From Morganella morganii (GTDB taxonomy: Bacteria; Pseudomonadota; Gammaproteobacteria; Enterobacterales; Enterobacteriaceae), in assembly GCF_003996855.1 (NCBI RefSeq), contig NZ_NRQY01000001.1, positions 745,006-809,005 on the forward strand: DNA of 64,000 nucleotides, given 5' to 3'. Position 1 is the stretch's first letter. Every line of letters starts with the position of its first letter. This document shows positions 46,956 through 55,538 of the stretch, one piece after another. Made by a program: the position numbers and the translations under genes. The notes beneath the pieces are model-generated. The model made no database searches. It saw only the letters and a list, made by a program, of their open reading frames with translations, and was not told where the DNA came from.

Positions 46956-47849
46956 TTATTTCCGGCGGGTGGCGAGCCAGCATAATAATGAACCGCCGGT
47001 GACCATCAGTACTCCCTGCCAGAATGAAAAGGAAAGAGTGGTGCTGAGTAATAGTGATGAAAAGGCCGTGGAGAGCACCGGCGTAAAATAAGACAGTGTA
47101 CCTATCAGGGCAACATTACCGCGCAGTACCGCGATGGTCCAGAGTGCATTCGCGGCACAGGAAAGTGCGGCAGCGGCAATCAGAAAACCGACCGTTGAAA
47201 CAGAAAATTCAGCGGGCAGAGTGGTGCCGTCAAAGGCGGTAACGACCCAAAGCATCAGAGCGGTGATGATAAAAAACAGCGTAATTCCGTTGTTGCCGTC
47301 AGCCAGTCTGCGCGACAGGTTACTGTAGAATGCCCAAATTACTGCTCCGGCAAATGCAAGGCTGTAACTCAGCGGGTTAAGAGCGATATTGGCGGCAATG
47401 GAGGAGAATGATAATCCGTTTTCCCCGCCGATCACCCGGCTGATACCGAGAACGGCCAGCATCAGACCGGCAATCAGCGGCAGGTGAAGACGCTGTCCGC
47501 CCATGACCACGGCCAGTCCGACCGTCAGGGATGGCCAGAGATAGTTCACCATACCCAGCTCAATCGCCTGCTGGCGGTTCTGCGAAAAACCGAGTGCCAG
47601 AATAAAACAGATCTCATAACTGACGAAAAGCACTGTTCCCCAGATAAGATAGCGGCGCTGCCAGCGGCGGATGGCAGGGAATCCGGTCACCATCAGTAAC
47701 ATCACTGACCCGAGGGTGTATATCAGTGCCGCACCGAAAGCAGGCCCGAAATCCTCACTGACCCGTTTGATTAACCCGACAATGGTGCTCCAGAACAGAA
47801 TAGCCAGGATGCCGTAAACGGTGGCAGTATGTGCGGACAGTTTTCCCAT
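46956..47849 (-). CDS. yddG: Aromatic amino acid exporter YddG
   Basis: Ten-helix drug/metabolite superfamily (EamA) transporter; E. coli YddG exports phenylalanine, tyrosine, tryptophan and threonine. 297 residues from ATG 47849 (MGKLSAHTATVYGILAILFWSTIVGLI); the longer frame to 47936 adds 29 residues with no family match. Near-identical blocks to E. coli include LLFVSYEICF-type strand, QAIELGMVNYLWPSLT and SYFTPVLS, and the C terminus LSFSFWQGVLMVTGGSLLCWLATRR. Divergent from the DUF924 gene. Confidence 0.9.
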   Translation of the reverse strand: MGKLSAHTATVYGILAILFWSTIVGLIKRVSEDFGPAFGAALIYTLGSVMLLMVTGFPAIRRWQRRYLIWGTVLFVSYEICFILALGFSQNRQQAIELGMVNYLWPSLTVGLAVVMGGQRLHLPLIAGLMLAVLGISRVIGGENGLSFSSIAANIALNPLSYSLAFAGAVIWAFYSNLSRRLADGNNGITLFFIITALMLWVVTAFDGTTLPAEFSVSTVGFLIAAAALSCAANALWTIAVLRGNVALIGTLSYFTPVLSTAFSSLLLSTTLSFSFWQGVLMVTGGSLLCWLATRRK

Positions 47850-47977
47850 GAATATCGGCCTGTGATAAATAATTGACAATATATGCGTTAAACTAATAAT
47901 GATCGCCCAGCATACCGTGATATGACCGCCGGGCAAAGGGAGAGATCCTCATGTCCGGACTGATAAGGAGCCTGACA

Positions 47978-48514
47978 ATGGAAACACAACAGATTCTGAA
48001 TTTCTGGTTTAATGAAGCAACACCGGAGCAGTGGTTTAAGAAAGATACTCAGTTCGATGACCTGATCCGAAGCCGCTTTCTTAAGGTATGGGAGCAGGCG
48101 GCAGCCGGGGAATGCTTCAGCTGGCGGGTGCATATCGGCGGACGCCTGGCAGAAATTCTCGTACTTGAACAGTTCTCCCGCAATCTCTGGCGCGGGGATG
48201 CGCGATCGTTCGCACAGGACCCGATGGCACTGGTACTGGCACAGGAAGCGGTAAAAACGCCGGATTACCTGCAACTGCCTCCGGTGCAGCGTAAATTTGT
48301 GCTGATGCCGTATATGCATTCCGAATCCGCACTAATCCATCAGCAGGCAGAACAGCTGTTTAAAGGGCTGGATGAGGGCACGGAAGATTACGAGCGGCGG
48401 CACAAAGCGATCATCGACCGCTTCGGCCGTTACCCGCACCGCAATGAGATTTTGGGACGGCACTCCACCCCGGAAGAGGCAGAGTTTCTGTTACAGCCCG
48501 GTTCGGCGTTCTGA
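47978..48514 (+). CDS. DUF924 family protein
   Basis: 178 residues from ATG 47978, preceded by an AAGGAG ribosome site seven bases before; an upstream ATG at 47951 lacks one. The DUF924 pattern is plain: ILNFWFNEATPEQWFKKD start, EFSRNLWRGD-type centre (here EQFSRNLWRGDARSFAQDP), LMPYMHSESALIHQQA and NEILGRHSTPEEAEFL at the end. All-helical, soluble, tetratricopeptide-like family without known function. Its end overlaps the converging ybdG end by 24 bases. Confidence 0.85.
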   Translation: METQQILNFWFNEATPEQWFKKDTQFDDLIRSRFLKVWEQAAAGECFSWRVHIGGRLAEILVLEQFSRNLWRGDARSFAQDPMALVLAQEAVKTPDYLQLPPVQRKFVLMPYMHSESALIHQQAEQLFKGLDEGTEDYERRHKAIIDRFGRYPHRNEILGRHSTPEEAEFLLQPGSAF

Positions 48515-49774
48515 TTCACACTCCCGGCCGAAATGTGCGGTAATACCGCGCATATCAAAGCCCGTCGGTGTCTGATGCACCCGCAGCCGGAACTGCGGGA
48601 GTATTGCGAACAGGTGATCAAAAATGTCGGACTGAATCTGCTCATAGCTTATCCATGCCGTCACATTGGTGAAAGCGTAGATTTCCACCGGCAGCCCGTC
48701 TGGTGTCGGTGCCAGCTGGCGTACCATTGTGGTCATTTTTTTGTGAATATGCGGATTGGCTTTGATATATGCCTCCGCATATGCACGGAATGTCCCGAGA
48801 TTAGTCAGCCGCCGCTGATTAAGCGGGGTGTTCTCCGGCTCCTGCGCATTGTATTCCGAAATTTCCTGCAATTTGGCATCAATGTAACCGGCGATCAGGT
48901 GTGATTGCCGCAGCTGACTGATTTCCTCATCGGTCAGAAAGCGGATGCTGGTGGTATCCAGATTCATACTGCGTTTAATACGCCGGCCGCCGGATGCTGT
49001 CATTCCCTGCCAGTTTTTAAAGGAATCGGAGATCAGGGCGTAAGTCGGGATTGTGGTGATCGTGTTATCCCAGTTCTGCACTTTTACCGTAGTCAGTCCG
49101 ATATCTGTCACTGCACCGTCCGCGCCGTATTTCGGCATTTCCAGCCAGTCCCCGACATTAAGCATATCATTGACTGATAACTGAATTCCGGCCACCAGCC
49201 CCATAATCGGATCTTTAAAGACCAGCATCAGGACGGCGGTCATGGCACCAAGTCCGCTCAGCAGAATCAGCGGCGATTTACCAATCAGCAGCGAAATAAT
49301 CAGGATACTGAAAAGCACTGCGATAATCAGTTTCAGGCTCTGCATCACGCCGCGCAGCGGAAGACGGCTCAGAGACGGAGTATGGCGGGAGAGGTTCAGA
49401 AGAATATCCATGACTGAAAACAGCAGCAGCATACCGAACAACAGGCACCACGCCTGTGCACCGGTCGTGAGGATCTCCTGTGCGGCAGAACCGCGTCTCA
49501 GCCAGACCAGTGCCTGGATATTAAAGACGATACCCTGAATCAGGAAAGCAAACCGGTTAAACAATTTGGTTCGGGTGATAAGCGCCCCCCACGGACGCTG
49601 AGAGCCACCGGTGCGGCGTTCGATATATGGCAGCAGGCCTTTGTGCAGGGCAAGATGCAAAATAACAGCGATAGCCAGAATAAGAACAATAACGCCGGTA
49701 ATGGCCGTCCATGAGGCGTAATCATTACTGAGTTCAAATCGTTGTTGCAGCCATAGTCGCAGTTGTTGCTCCAT
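48491..49774 (-). CDS. ybdG: Mechanosensitive channel of miniconductance, YbdG-like
   Basis: Inner-membrane MscS-family channel that helps relieve osmotic shock. 427 residues from ATG 49774 (AGGAG ribosome site nine bases before); E. coli YbdG has 415. About five N-terminal helices, then the pore-lining helix and the MscS beta domain: SGLGAMTAVLMLVFKDPIMGLVAGIQL, NDMLNVGDWLEMPKYGADGAV, and GLTTVKVQNWDNTITTIPTYALISDSFKNW. C-terminal cytoplasmic domain intact. Converges on and overlaps the DUF924 gene. Confidence 0.9.
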   Translation of the reverse strand: MEQQLRLWLQQRFELSNDYASWTAITGVIVLILAIAVILHLALHKGLLPYIERRTGGSQRPWGALITRTKLFNRFAFLIQGIVFNIQALVWLRRGSAAQEILTTGAQAWCLLFGMLLLFSVMDILLNLSRHTPSLSRLPLRGVMQSLKLIIAVLFSILIISLLIGKSPLILLSGLGAMTAVLMLVFKDPIMGLVAGIQLSVNDMLNVGDWLEMPKYGADGAVTDIGLTTVKVQNWDNTITTIPTYALISDSFKNWQGMTASGGRRIKRSMNLDTTSIRFLTDEEISQLRQSHLIAGYIDAKLQEISEYNAQEPENTPLNQRRLTNLGTFRAYAEAYIKANPHIHKKMTTMVRQLAPTPDGLPVEIYAFTNVTAWISYEQIQSDIFDHLFAILPQFRLRVHQTPTGFDMRGITAHFGRECESERRTGL

Positions 49775-49934
49775 AAAAAATATCTCCTGTGACGTGGTTT
49801 TTACAGACTCCTCAATGAGCAGCAAAATGTTAAAAATAGGATCATATTGAATACTTTACCATTTTTCAGGTGCGGATACTGAAAGGGAATGTAAAGTTGC
49901 GATAAAAGCGGAAAAACTGAAAAAAAGGGGGAAA

Positions 49935-49962
49935 TGGCGCGGAAAATTATTTGCCCGCGCCA
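49935..49962 (-). terminator. Terminator after the HdeD-like gene
   Basis: TGGCGCGG / CCGCGCCA stem with a 12-base loop; on the minus strand a T run follows at 49926-49920 after a short C run. Confidence 0.7.
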
Positions 49963-49972
49963 CCGGAAGCGG

Positions 49973-50545
49973 TTAATTATTTTTTTTCAGGACAGAAGCG
50001 GCGGCGATCAGCCCGAAAGAGCTGAACAGCAATTCAATACCGACCAGAGTTGCAATCAGCGTGACAGACACAATCGGGCCGTTACCGACCAGCAGGTAAG
50101 CGATAAACAGATCCAGCAGTCCGATAATAATATTCAGCCATCCGCGTGCCTGAGATATCTGACGCAGACCTGAGCCCAGGCGCAGTATCCCGCCTGCGAT
50201 AAACAGAATGGCGAGCAGGATCGCCAGGCTGAGCATCCCGGTGAGCGGTTCGGTCAGGAAGACATAACCCAGAAGGAGATAGGCAACCGCAACCAGAACG
50301 GAAAACAGCTTACTGCCGCCGCTGTAGAGCCGGCTGCTGAGTGTCACAAACAACATGGAGATCCCGTTTATCAGGAGCAGCCCCCCGATAACATAGCTGA
50401 GGGTGACACCGGAAATCAGCGGGTTCATCAGACAGGCCACACCACCGGCCAGCAGGAGAATGGCGATGATCCACAAGTAGCCCCGTTGTTTTTTCAGGGC
50501 ATCGGCTGTCATATGAGTTAAATTCTGACGGTTAAAATCAAGCAT
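49973..50545 (-). CDS. HdeD family membrane protein
   Basis: 190 residues, six membrane helices, start ATG 50545 with AAGGAAA before it. The family pattern (LLAGGVACLMNPLISGVTLSYVIGGLLLINGI, then LVAVAYLLLGYVFLTEPLTGMLSLAILLAILFIAGGI) is the HdeD repeat. In E. coli HdeD belongs to the acid fitness island and protects at high cell density; this copy stands alone without hdeA or hdeB. It may still be a stress protein. Confidence 0.85.
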   Translation of the reverse strand: MLDFNRQNLTHMTADALKKQRGYLWIIAILLLAGGVACLMNPLISGVTLSYVIGGLLLINGISMLFVTLSSRLYSGGSKLFSVLVAVAYLLLGYVFLTEPLTGMLSLAILLAILFIAGGILRLGSGLRQISQARGWLNIIIGLLDLFIAYLLVGNGPIVSVTLIATLVGIELLFSSFGLIAAASVLKKNN

Positions 50546-50688
50546 GGTTTTTCCTTAGTAAGCTCGTTATACCGGCATCAGTGCATGAGATAACAACCTG
50601 ATACCGGAAGCGGAATATACCCGAAATGATAAACTTCACTTTACATTATTTGCGATAAGTTAGTGTTTGTGAATACCAGATGTGAAAA
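50546..50688. other. Upstream region of the HdeD-like gene
   Basis: About 140 bases with no gene. It carries the HdeD promoter region and ends at the stop codon of the cupin regulator remnant. Confidence 0.5.
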
Positions 50689-50780
50689 TCAGTGCTCAAT
50701 AATCATTACTGCGCTGGTATCTGGCTCCAGTGCTTTGAAGATATGCGGGACATCACCGGGATAGGAAATATAGTCGCCGC
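50689..50780 (-). pseudogene. C-terminal remnant of a cupin-type regulator
   Basis: Reading on the minus strand gives GDYISYPGDVPHIFKALEP then DTSAVMIIEH and a stop at 50689-50691. This is the end of a cupin barrel (GD...P.D.PH), as in helix-turn-helix/cupin regulators that often sit next to azlCD. The upstream part, including the DNA-binding domain, is absent: beyond 50781 the sequence is azlC on the other strand. No start codon survives. Confidence 0.7.
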
Positions 50781-50783
50781 GCT

Positions 50784-50891
50784 GCGTTGCTGGGTGCTGT
50801 AATTGCACTGGCCGCCACACCGTTTTTACCGCTGGGTATCCCGGTGCTGTTATCACTGCTGGGGCTGGTTGTCAGCTTGAGGAGAGCATAA
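50784..50891 (+). pseudogene. azlC: C-terminal remnant of azlC
   Basis: The frame ALLGAVIALAATPFLPLGIP followed by VLLSLLGLVVSLRRA and a stop at 50889-50891 is the last 35 codons of an AzlC branched-chain amino acid export permease (about 230-240 residues in full). The stop overlaps the azlD ATG (TAATG), the normal azlCD coupling. Everything before codon 35 from the end is gone, directly abutting the regulator remnant on the other strand. A deletion of both 5' halves and the shared promoter region explains this. Confidence 0.78.
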
Positions 50892-51217
50892 TGCCGGATA
50901 CATTATCGATTCTGACGGGGATCGCGCTGCTGGCGGTCGGGACTTATGCCATGCGGGCTTCCGGATCACTGCTCAGCGGGCGTTTCTCGGTTTCATCACA
51001 TGTCAAAAATCTGCTCTCAGCGGGCGCGATTGTCATCCTGTTTGCCGTGGCAGTGACCATGACTATCTTCAGCGGGCAGGAATTATCCGATTGGCCGAAA
51101 ATGGCCGGGGTGGCGGTTGCCGGGTTACTGACATGGTATAAAAAGCCATTTCTGGTGATTGTGCTGGCTGCTGCGATTGTGATCGCGCTGCTGCGTTATC
51201 TGCTGTCGCTGTGGTAA
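50891..51217 (+). CDS. azlD: AzlD-like membrane protein, orphan
   Basis: 108 residues with about four membrane helices, the AzlD family pattern (GTYAMRASGSLL start, AVAVTMTIFSG, WPKMAGVAVAGLLTWYKKPFLVIVLAAAIVIALLRYL). AzlD works only with AzlC in branched-chain amino acid export. AzlC here survives as 35 codons, and the original promoter is gone, so this gene is probably not functional or not expressed even though its own frame is intact. A hairpin at 51226-51250 follows. Confidence 0.75.
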   Translation: MPDTLSILTGIALLAVGTYAMRASGSLLSGRFSVSSHVKNLLSAGAIVILFAVAVTMTIFSGQELSDWPKMAGVAVAGLLTWYKKPFLVIVLAAAIVIALLRYLLSLW

Positions 51218-51225
51218 ACAGAGAG

Positions 51226-51250
51226 ATCCGCGCAGAGAGACTGCGCGGAT
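51226..51250. terminator. Hairpin between azlD and the isochorismatase-fold gene
   Basis: ATCCGCGCAG / CTGCGCGGAT, ten perfect pairs with a five-base loop, between converging genes; no long T run. Confidence 0.7.
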
Positions 51251-51259
51251 AATGAAAAG

Positions 51260-51832
51260 TTATTGTGCCAGCCAGGTGGCTGAAGTGGTGATAGTGGCCA
51301 TCGGCCGGAGCATCTCCAGGCTTATCTGATGCAGCTCTGCTGTCGGTGCGGCACACAAATCCTCCGCCACAGAGACATAGAACCCGCTGTCGTGGGCATA
51401 ACGCGCCGTGCTCTGAATCGCCATCACAGTACTGACGCCGGCCAGAACCAGATGCTCAATTCCCGCTTTGCGCAGCCAGATCAGTAAATCATTTCCCGCA
51501 AAGGCACTGACGCCTTTTTTCACAAAACAGACATCCTCTTTCTGCACATCAGTACCGTCCGCCCAGTCACAACCGGCGCCGCTCAGTTTCAGAGCGCCGG
51601 TTTCTTTTGCCCGCTGAAACATCGGTGAACCGGCAGGGATGTCATGCCAGTCATCCGCAAACCCGACCCGGACCCATACCACGGGGATCTCCCGCTGCCG
51701 TGCCTGACGGGCGGTTTCCCGTGTGGCCGTAATCAGGTTACGGGCGGTGGTCTGCTCATGGCAGGCGTTGGAAAGCCCGTGTTTGCCGGTAATGTCATTA
51801 ATAAGGTCGATAATAATCAGTGCCTGTTTCAT
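51260..51832 (-). CDS. Isochorismatase/cysteine hydrolase-fold protein lacking the catalytic Cys
   Basis: 190 residues. The fold is clear: N-terminal LIIIDLINDI with the catalytic Asp9, VWVRVGFADD strand, and a KKGVSAF block holding the catalytic Lys at 105. The nucleophile block, normally GVxTxxC(V)xxTA, reads GVSTVMAIQSTA, so residue 138 is Ala. True cysteine hydrolases need that Cys, while isochorismatases do not, so the protein may be an isochorismatase-like vinyl-ether hydrolase or inactive. GGAGG ribosome site before the ATG. No siderophore genes nearby. Confidence 0.82.
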   Translation of the reverse strand: MKQALIIIDLINDITGKHGLSNACHEQTTARNLITATRETARQARQREIPVVWVRVGFADDWHDIPAGSPMFQRAKETGALKLSGAGCDWADGTDVQKEDVCFVKKGVSAFAGNDLLIWLRKAGIEHLVLAGVSTVMAIQSTARYAHDSGFYVSVAEDLCAAPTAELHQISLEMLRPMATITTSATWLAQ

Positions 51833-51867
51833 CTGTCCCTCCTGTTCTGACTGTTTTCAGCATAGCC

Positions 51868-53286
51868 TTATGTATCAGAACTGTCATGGAAAGCCGGGGG
51901 AATTCCATGGTTTTTGGCCGGAATGTGGATCACAAACCCGATACCGCGCTGCTGTAATCCGTCAGTGACTGAAAGATAACCGCCGATTTTTTCCGCCAGA
52001 TTCCAGGCGATGGCAAGGCCGAGGCCACTGCCGTTTTCACTGCTGCCGGGTACGCGGAAAAAGCGCGAGAACAGGCGGTGGCGGTACAGTTCACTGATTC
52101 CGTTGCCGTTATCACGGATGATAATCTGCACTTCATCCGGGTTTCCGGTGTCCAGTGAAACCTCTGCCTGGCTGCCCGGCGGGCAGTATTTTACCGCGTT
52201 ATTTAATATATTGTTGATAATGGAGAACAGCGCCTGTTTATCACTGACAATGATGCAGCTTTCCGGGCCGTCGAAGGAAAATTCAATATTTTTGCGCAGG
52301 GCGTAGGGCACCAGCATGGCAATGGTGTGGCTCAGTGCCTGAGTCAGGTCGATCTCTTCCATCTTAAGCGGATAATCTTCCGTTTCCAGCCGCGCCAGAT
52401 CAATCAGCTGTCGTGACAGCGATACTGCGCGGTCAAGGCTGATTTCCATATCGGCAGTAATCTCGTTACGCTCCGCAGGATCATCAATCTGTTTGAGCAG
52501 ATGAATTTGTGCCAGTACGGCCGCAATCGGGGTGCGCAGTTCATGAGCGGCATCTGCCATAAACTGTTTTTCCCGCAGATTAGCGGCGTCCACCCGCTGC
52601 ATCAGCTGGTTGATAGCATTCAGCACCGGCCGCATTTCATTGTACTGATACTTCATACTGATAGGTGTCAGGTTGCCGGGGGTGCGGGTGGCGATACTGC
52701 GGGTGGTTTCACGCAGCGGGCGCAAGCTGAGATAAGTGGTGATAATGGTGGACGAAAGCATAGTGCCGAGAATAAACAGCAGCGGGACAGCGGTACCGGT
52801 TGCCGGGTCGCCGATCAGCATATGGCGGTCGGTGCCGGATTCGCCGATCACAGCAGTGCGCTGCATATCCGGGTCGGTATTATAAGCGAGATACCAGGTT
52901 TCGCCGTCCTCGGTGAAACGCTCTATTCCGTCCGGTTTCAGCGGAATATGGACGTCAGGCTTATTACTGTACAGGACTTCACCCGTTGTGCTGTGCAGAA
53001 TGGCGACCAGCGGATCATAATTTTCCTCTTCCAGCCCGCTTTTCATCGCATTGGCATACATACTTTCCAGTGCGCGGGCAATTTGCGGGAAAGTGGCGGA
53101 ATCAGTGGGTGTTTCCCGCAGCGTGTCAGACATCCCCCGGGCAATAACCATTTGCTGGGCATTAAAATCTTCACTTAAACCAGGAAGGTAAGCGTATTTC
53201 AGCCAGGCAATCCAGACACCCCACAGCAGGAGCATTGAGAACGTCTGAAGGAGAACGGTATAAACAAAGAATGAGCGGATTCTCAC
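51868..53286 (-). CDS. Two-component sensor kinase, QseC/PmrB type
   Basis: 472 residues, GTG start at 53286 directly after the regulator stop. Membrane helices at about 7-29 and 166-186 flank a periplasmic sensor domain of about 135 residues. HAMP-like linker, then the H-box with His248 in ADAAHELRTP, N-box IINNILNNAVKYC, and G-boxes RDNGNGIS and GSGLGLAIAWNLAEKIGG. Kinase and phosphatase activities are expected. Its stimulus is not shown; in Proteus the similar RppB controls polymyxin resistance. Confidence 0.87.
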   Translation of the reverse strand: MRIRSFFVYTVLLQTFSMLLLWGVWIAWLKYAYLPGLSEDFNAQQMVIARGMSDTLRETPTDSATFPQIARALESMYANAMKSGLEEENYDPLVAILHSTTGEVLYSNKPDVHIPLKPDGIERFTEDGETWYLAYNTDPDMQRTAVIGESGTDRHMLIGDPATGTAVPLLFILGTMLSSTIITTYLSLRPLRETTRSIATRTPGNLTPISMKYQYNEMRPVLNAINQLMQRVDAANLREKQFMADAAHELRTPIAAVLAQIHLLKQIDDPAERNEITADMEISLDRAVSLSRQLIDLARLETEDYPLKMEEIDLTQALSHTIAMLVPYALRKNIEFSFDGPESCIIVSDKQALFSIINNILNNAVKYCPPGSQAEVSLDTGNPDEVQIIIRDNGNGISELYRHRLFSRFFRVPGSSENGSGLGLAIAWNLAEKIGGYLSVTDGLQQRGIGFVIHIPAKNHGIPPAFHDSSDT

Positions 53287-53952
53287 TTATTCGCTGTCCT
53301 TCTTCAGCAGATAGCCAATTCCACGGACAGTAATCACTTTTTCTTTACCGATTTTACGGCGCAGATTGTGAATATGGACTTCCAGGGAATTACTTTCGAT
53401 TTTATCATCCAGCCCGAATAAACGCTGTTCCAGCTCCGGTTTGCGTACCACATTGCCGGTATTACGCATTAATTCGTACAGCAACTGATATTCTTTGCCG
53501 GAGAGTAATAATAACTCATCATTCAGTGTTACCTGATGATTCATCGGGTTAAGAGTAATATTATCCACTTTCCATAACTGCGAGGAAAAACCGGCAATAC
53601 GGCGGGAAACCGCTTTAACACGGGAAATTAATTCGGGCAGTTCAACGGGTTTGGAAATAAAATCATCTGCTCCCGAATCAAGGGAATTTACCAGATGATC
53701 ACGCTGATTGCGGGCAGTCATAATAATAATCGGGATTTGTTCCCCGCTGTTACGCCATTCAACCAGAGAGTCAAAGCCATCGCCGTCCGGCAGCCCCAGA
53801 TCCAGCAGCATCAGGTCAAAATGCTGTTCTGTCAGCCGTCTGCGGGCATCAGCCAGCAGACGCAGCCAGCATACCCGGAAACCGGCCAGTTCCAGTCCCC
53901 GGCACAGTGCTTTGCCTAATTGTAAATCGTCTTCGACTAATAGAATTTGCAC
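53287..53952 (-). CDS. OmpR-family response regulator, QseB/PmrA type
   Basis: 221 residues from a GTG at 53952. Receiver with Asp51 in LMLLDLGLPDGDG and the Lys in DDFISKPVEL; the C-terminal winged helix has LLSGKEYQLLYELMRNTGNVVRKPELEQRLF and NSLEVHIHNLRRKIG. It is followed without a gap by its cognate kinase (TAAGTG). Close in type to PmrA, QseB and Proteus RppA. Targets unknown; LPS modification genes are not in this window. Confidence 0.88.
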   Translation of the reverse strand: MQILLVEDDLQLGKALCRGLELAGFRVCWLRLLADARRRLTEQHFDLMLLDLGLPDGDGFDSLVEWRNSGEQIPIIIMTARNQRDHLVNSLDSGADDFISKPVELPELISRVKAVSRRIAGFSSQLWKVDNITLNPMNHQVTLNDELLLLSGKEYQLLYELMRNTGNVVRKPELEQRLFGLDDKIESNSLEVHIHNLRRKIGKEKVITVRGIGYLLKKDSE

Positions 53953-54063
53953 GTTTTTTCTCTCTCTGTAAAAGCGGATTGCAGTATAGCATTGACGATT
54001 ACTGTGACAACGCAGGCAAATTATTGTGGCAACAGAGCTTAATGTACTCTTAATCCATCCGGG

Positions 54064-54522
54064 TTAATGTGATATCCGGTTAATAAAGTCATCAATCAGA
54101 TGACCGGCATATTTTTCTGCCTGTTTTTGCAGGAAATAAAAATAAAAAATGGTACTGAACAATACCGCCGCATAAATAAATACAGCCCAGATATATGTCA
54201 GGCTATAGTCCGGCAGGGTCAGTGAAAGATAGCTGATGTCGATATTCAGTGACAGGGCATCAATAATCTTCTGTGAGAACAGCAGCAGGGAGAAAAGTAA
54301 TACCGGCAGGGCGAGTAATCCGGTCAGTATATTAACCTTTTTCCGGCGTGCCATCAGGGCGGGATAATGTTCATCGTGCATATAGGCGGCGATATCAGTG
54401 AGCTGATCATCCAGATAATCACGGCAGGCTACCGGTACATCCTGTTTTTCTATTTGCTGATGCAAAAGGCGTAAAAGCTGACTGTTATCGGTGCTTTTTG
54501 CAAAAGCGGTAATAATTCCCAT
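54064..54522 (-). CDS. Hypothetical two-helix membrane protein
   Basis: 152 residues. N-terminal soluble helical part (residues 1-62), then two membrane helices (about 66-86 and 108-130) and a basic cytoplasmic tail (KQAEKYAGHLIDDFI). CAGGAG ribosome site before the ATG. Not recognised. Lies upstream of the response regulator on the same strand, so it might be co-transcribed with the two-component genes, but about 110 bases and no coupling separate them. Confidence 0.65.
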   Translation of the reverse strand: MGIITAFAKSTDNSQLLRLLHQQIEKQDVPVACRDYLDDQLTDIAAYMHDEHYPALMARRKKVNILTGLLALPVLLFSLLLFSQKIIDALSLNIDISYLSLTLPDYSLTYIWAVFIYAAVLFSTIFYFYFLQKQAEKYAGHLIDDFINRISH

Positions 54523-54713
54523 GCGGAACTCCTGAAAGTCTGTGTCGGCCGGCTATTATTTAACAATTTTACAGCCGGGTCATGCTGATTTATTAACATT
54601 ACCTGAATTAAACCATAATCTGCGCTCTGCAGTACAATACAGATACGTTATAGCGGAAAATACTATGTTATATATAACGGCAGAATACATTTATCTTTCA
54701 GGGATTATCATCC

Positions 54714-55520
54714 ATGTTACGTATCACTGCACTGCTGGAAAACAGATGTTCTGACCCGAAACTGGCGTCTCACGCCGGTCTCAGCCTGCTGCTGGAGGAC
54801 GGGGAAACCTCGCTGTTGTTTGATACCGGCGCGGATGACACCTATATCCGTAATGCACAGGCGCTGGGAATTTCACTGGCGGAGATTGATGCGGTGGTGC
54901 TGTCGCATGGTCATTATGACCATTTCGGCGGATTAACCCGGACTAAACGGCATAATTTACCGTTTCCGCTGACGGTGATTGCGCATCCGCATATTTTCGA
55001 GCCGCGTCGTGCTGCACTATGGCTTGGCAGTTATCCACTGAAATTCAAACGATTATCACCTCAGTTCTGTGAAGAAACATTGCGCCGTGACTATCAGTTT
55101 CTGCTGAAGGAAAAACCGTACATTATTTCATCCCGCTTTTTGTTTGCCGGTGAAATCACCCGGCGGGCAGTGGTGCGCCGTTACGGGATATTGCTCAGAA
55201 ACAGGGAGGCGGATTATGTCCGCGATGACAGTTTTCTGATCTGGCGCGGGGGGGCCGGGATTGTGATTATCACCGGATGCAGTCATTCAGGAATTGAGTC
55301 GGTGATACAGCATGCGCGGGCTCTGACAGATAATGCACCGGTACAGGCGGTGGTCGGCGGGCTGCATCTGCGCCGGGCAACACCGGCGGCACTGCGCCGC
55401 GCACAGGAGGCGGTCGATCCGCAAACCCGTGTGTACGGCTGCCATTGTACCGGTGCCAGAGGGCGTCATGCCCTGAATGCGGACGATTTTAATACCGGGC
55501 AGCAGCTGACATTCCGCTGA
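54714..55520 (+). CDS. Metallo-beta-lactamase-fold hydrolase
   Basis: 268 residues. Metal motif SHGHYDHFGG at residues 63-72 (HxHxDH), further His in ITGCSHSG near 190 and in VGGLHL near 220, and Asp ligands between. The closest family I recall is the dihydropteroate-related 'aminobenzene-5-phosphate synthase' group of MBL proteins, often of unknown substrate. GCHCTGARG near the C terminus is notable: two cysteines around a histidine near the active site. Stands alone; converges on the flavin reductase gene. Confidence 0.82.
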   Translation: MLRITALLENRCSDPKLASHAGLSLLLEDGETSLLFDTGADDTYIRNAQALGISLAEIDAVVLSHGHYDHFGGLTRTKRHNLPFPLTVIAHPHIFEPRRAALWLGSYPLKFKRLSPQFCEETLRRDYQFLLKEKPYIISSRFLFAGEITRRAVVRRYGILLRNREADYVRDDSFLIWRGGAGIVIITGCSHSGIESVIQHARALTDNAPVQAVVGGLHLRRATPAALRRAQEAVDPQTRVYGCHCTGARGRHALNADDFNTGQQLTFR

Positions 55521-55538
55521 ATCTGCCCGGCCGGACTA

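Noticed and set aside
52501..53178. Long open frame opposite the sensor kinase gene
   Set aside because: A shadow of the kinase reading frame; the kinase motifs on the other strand are complete.
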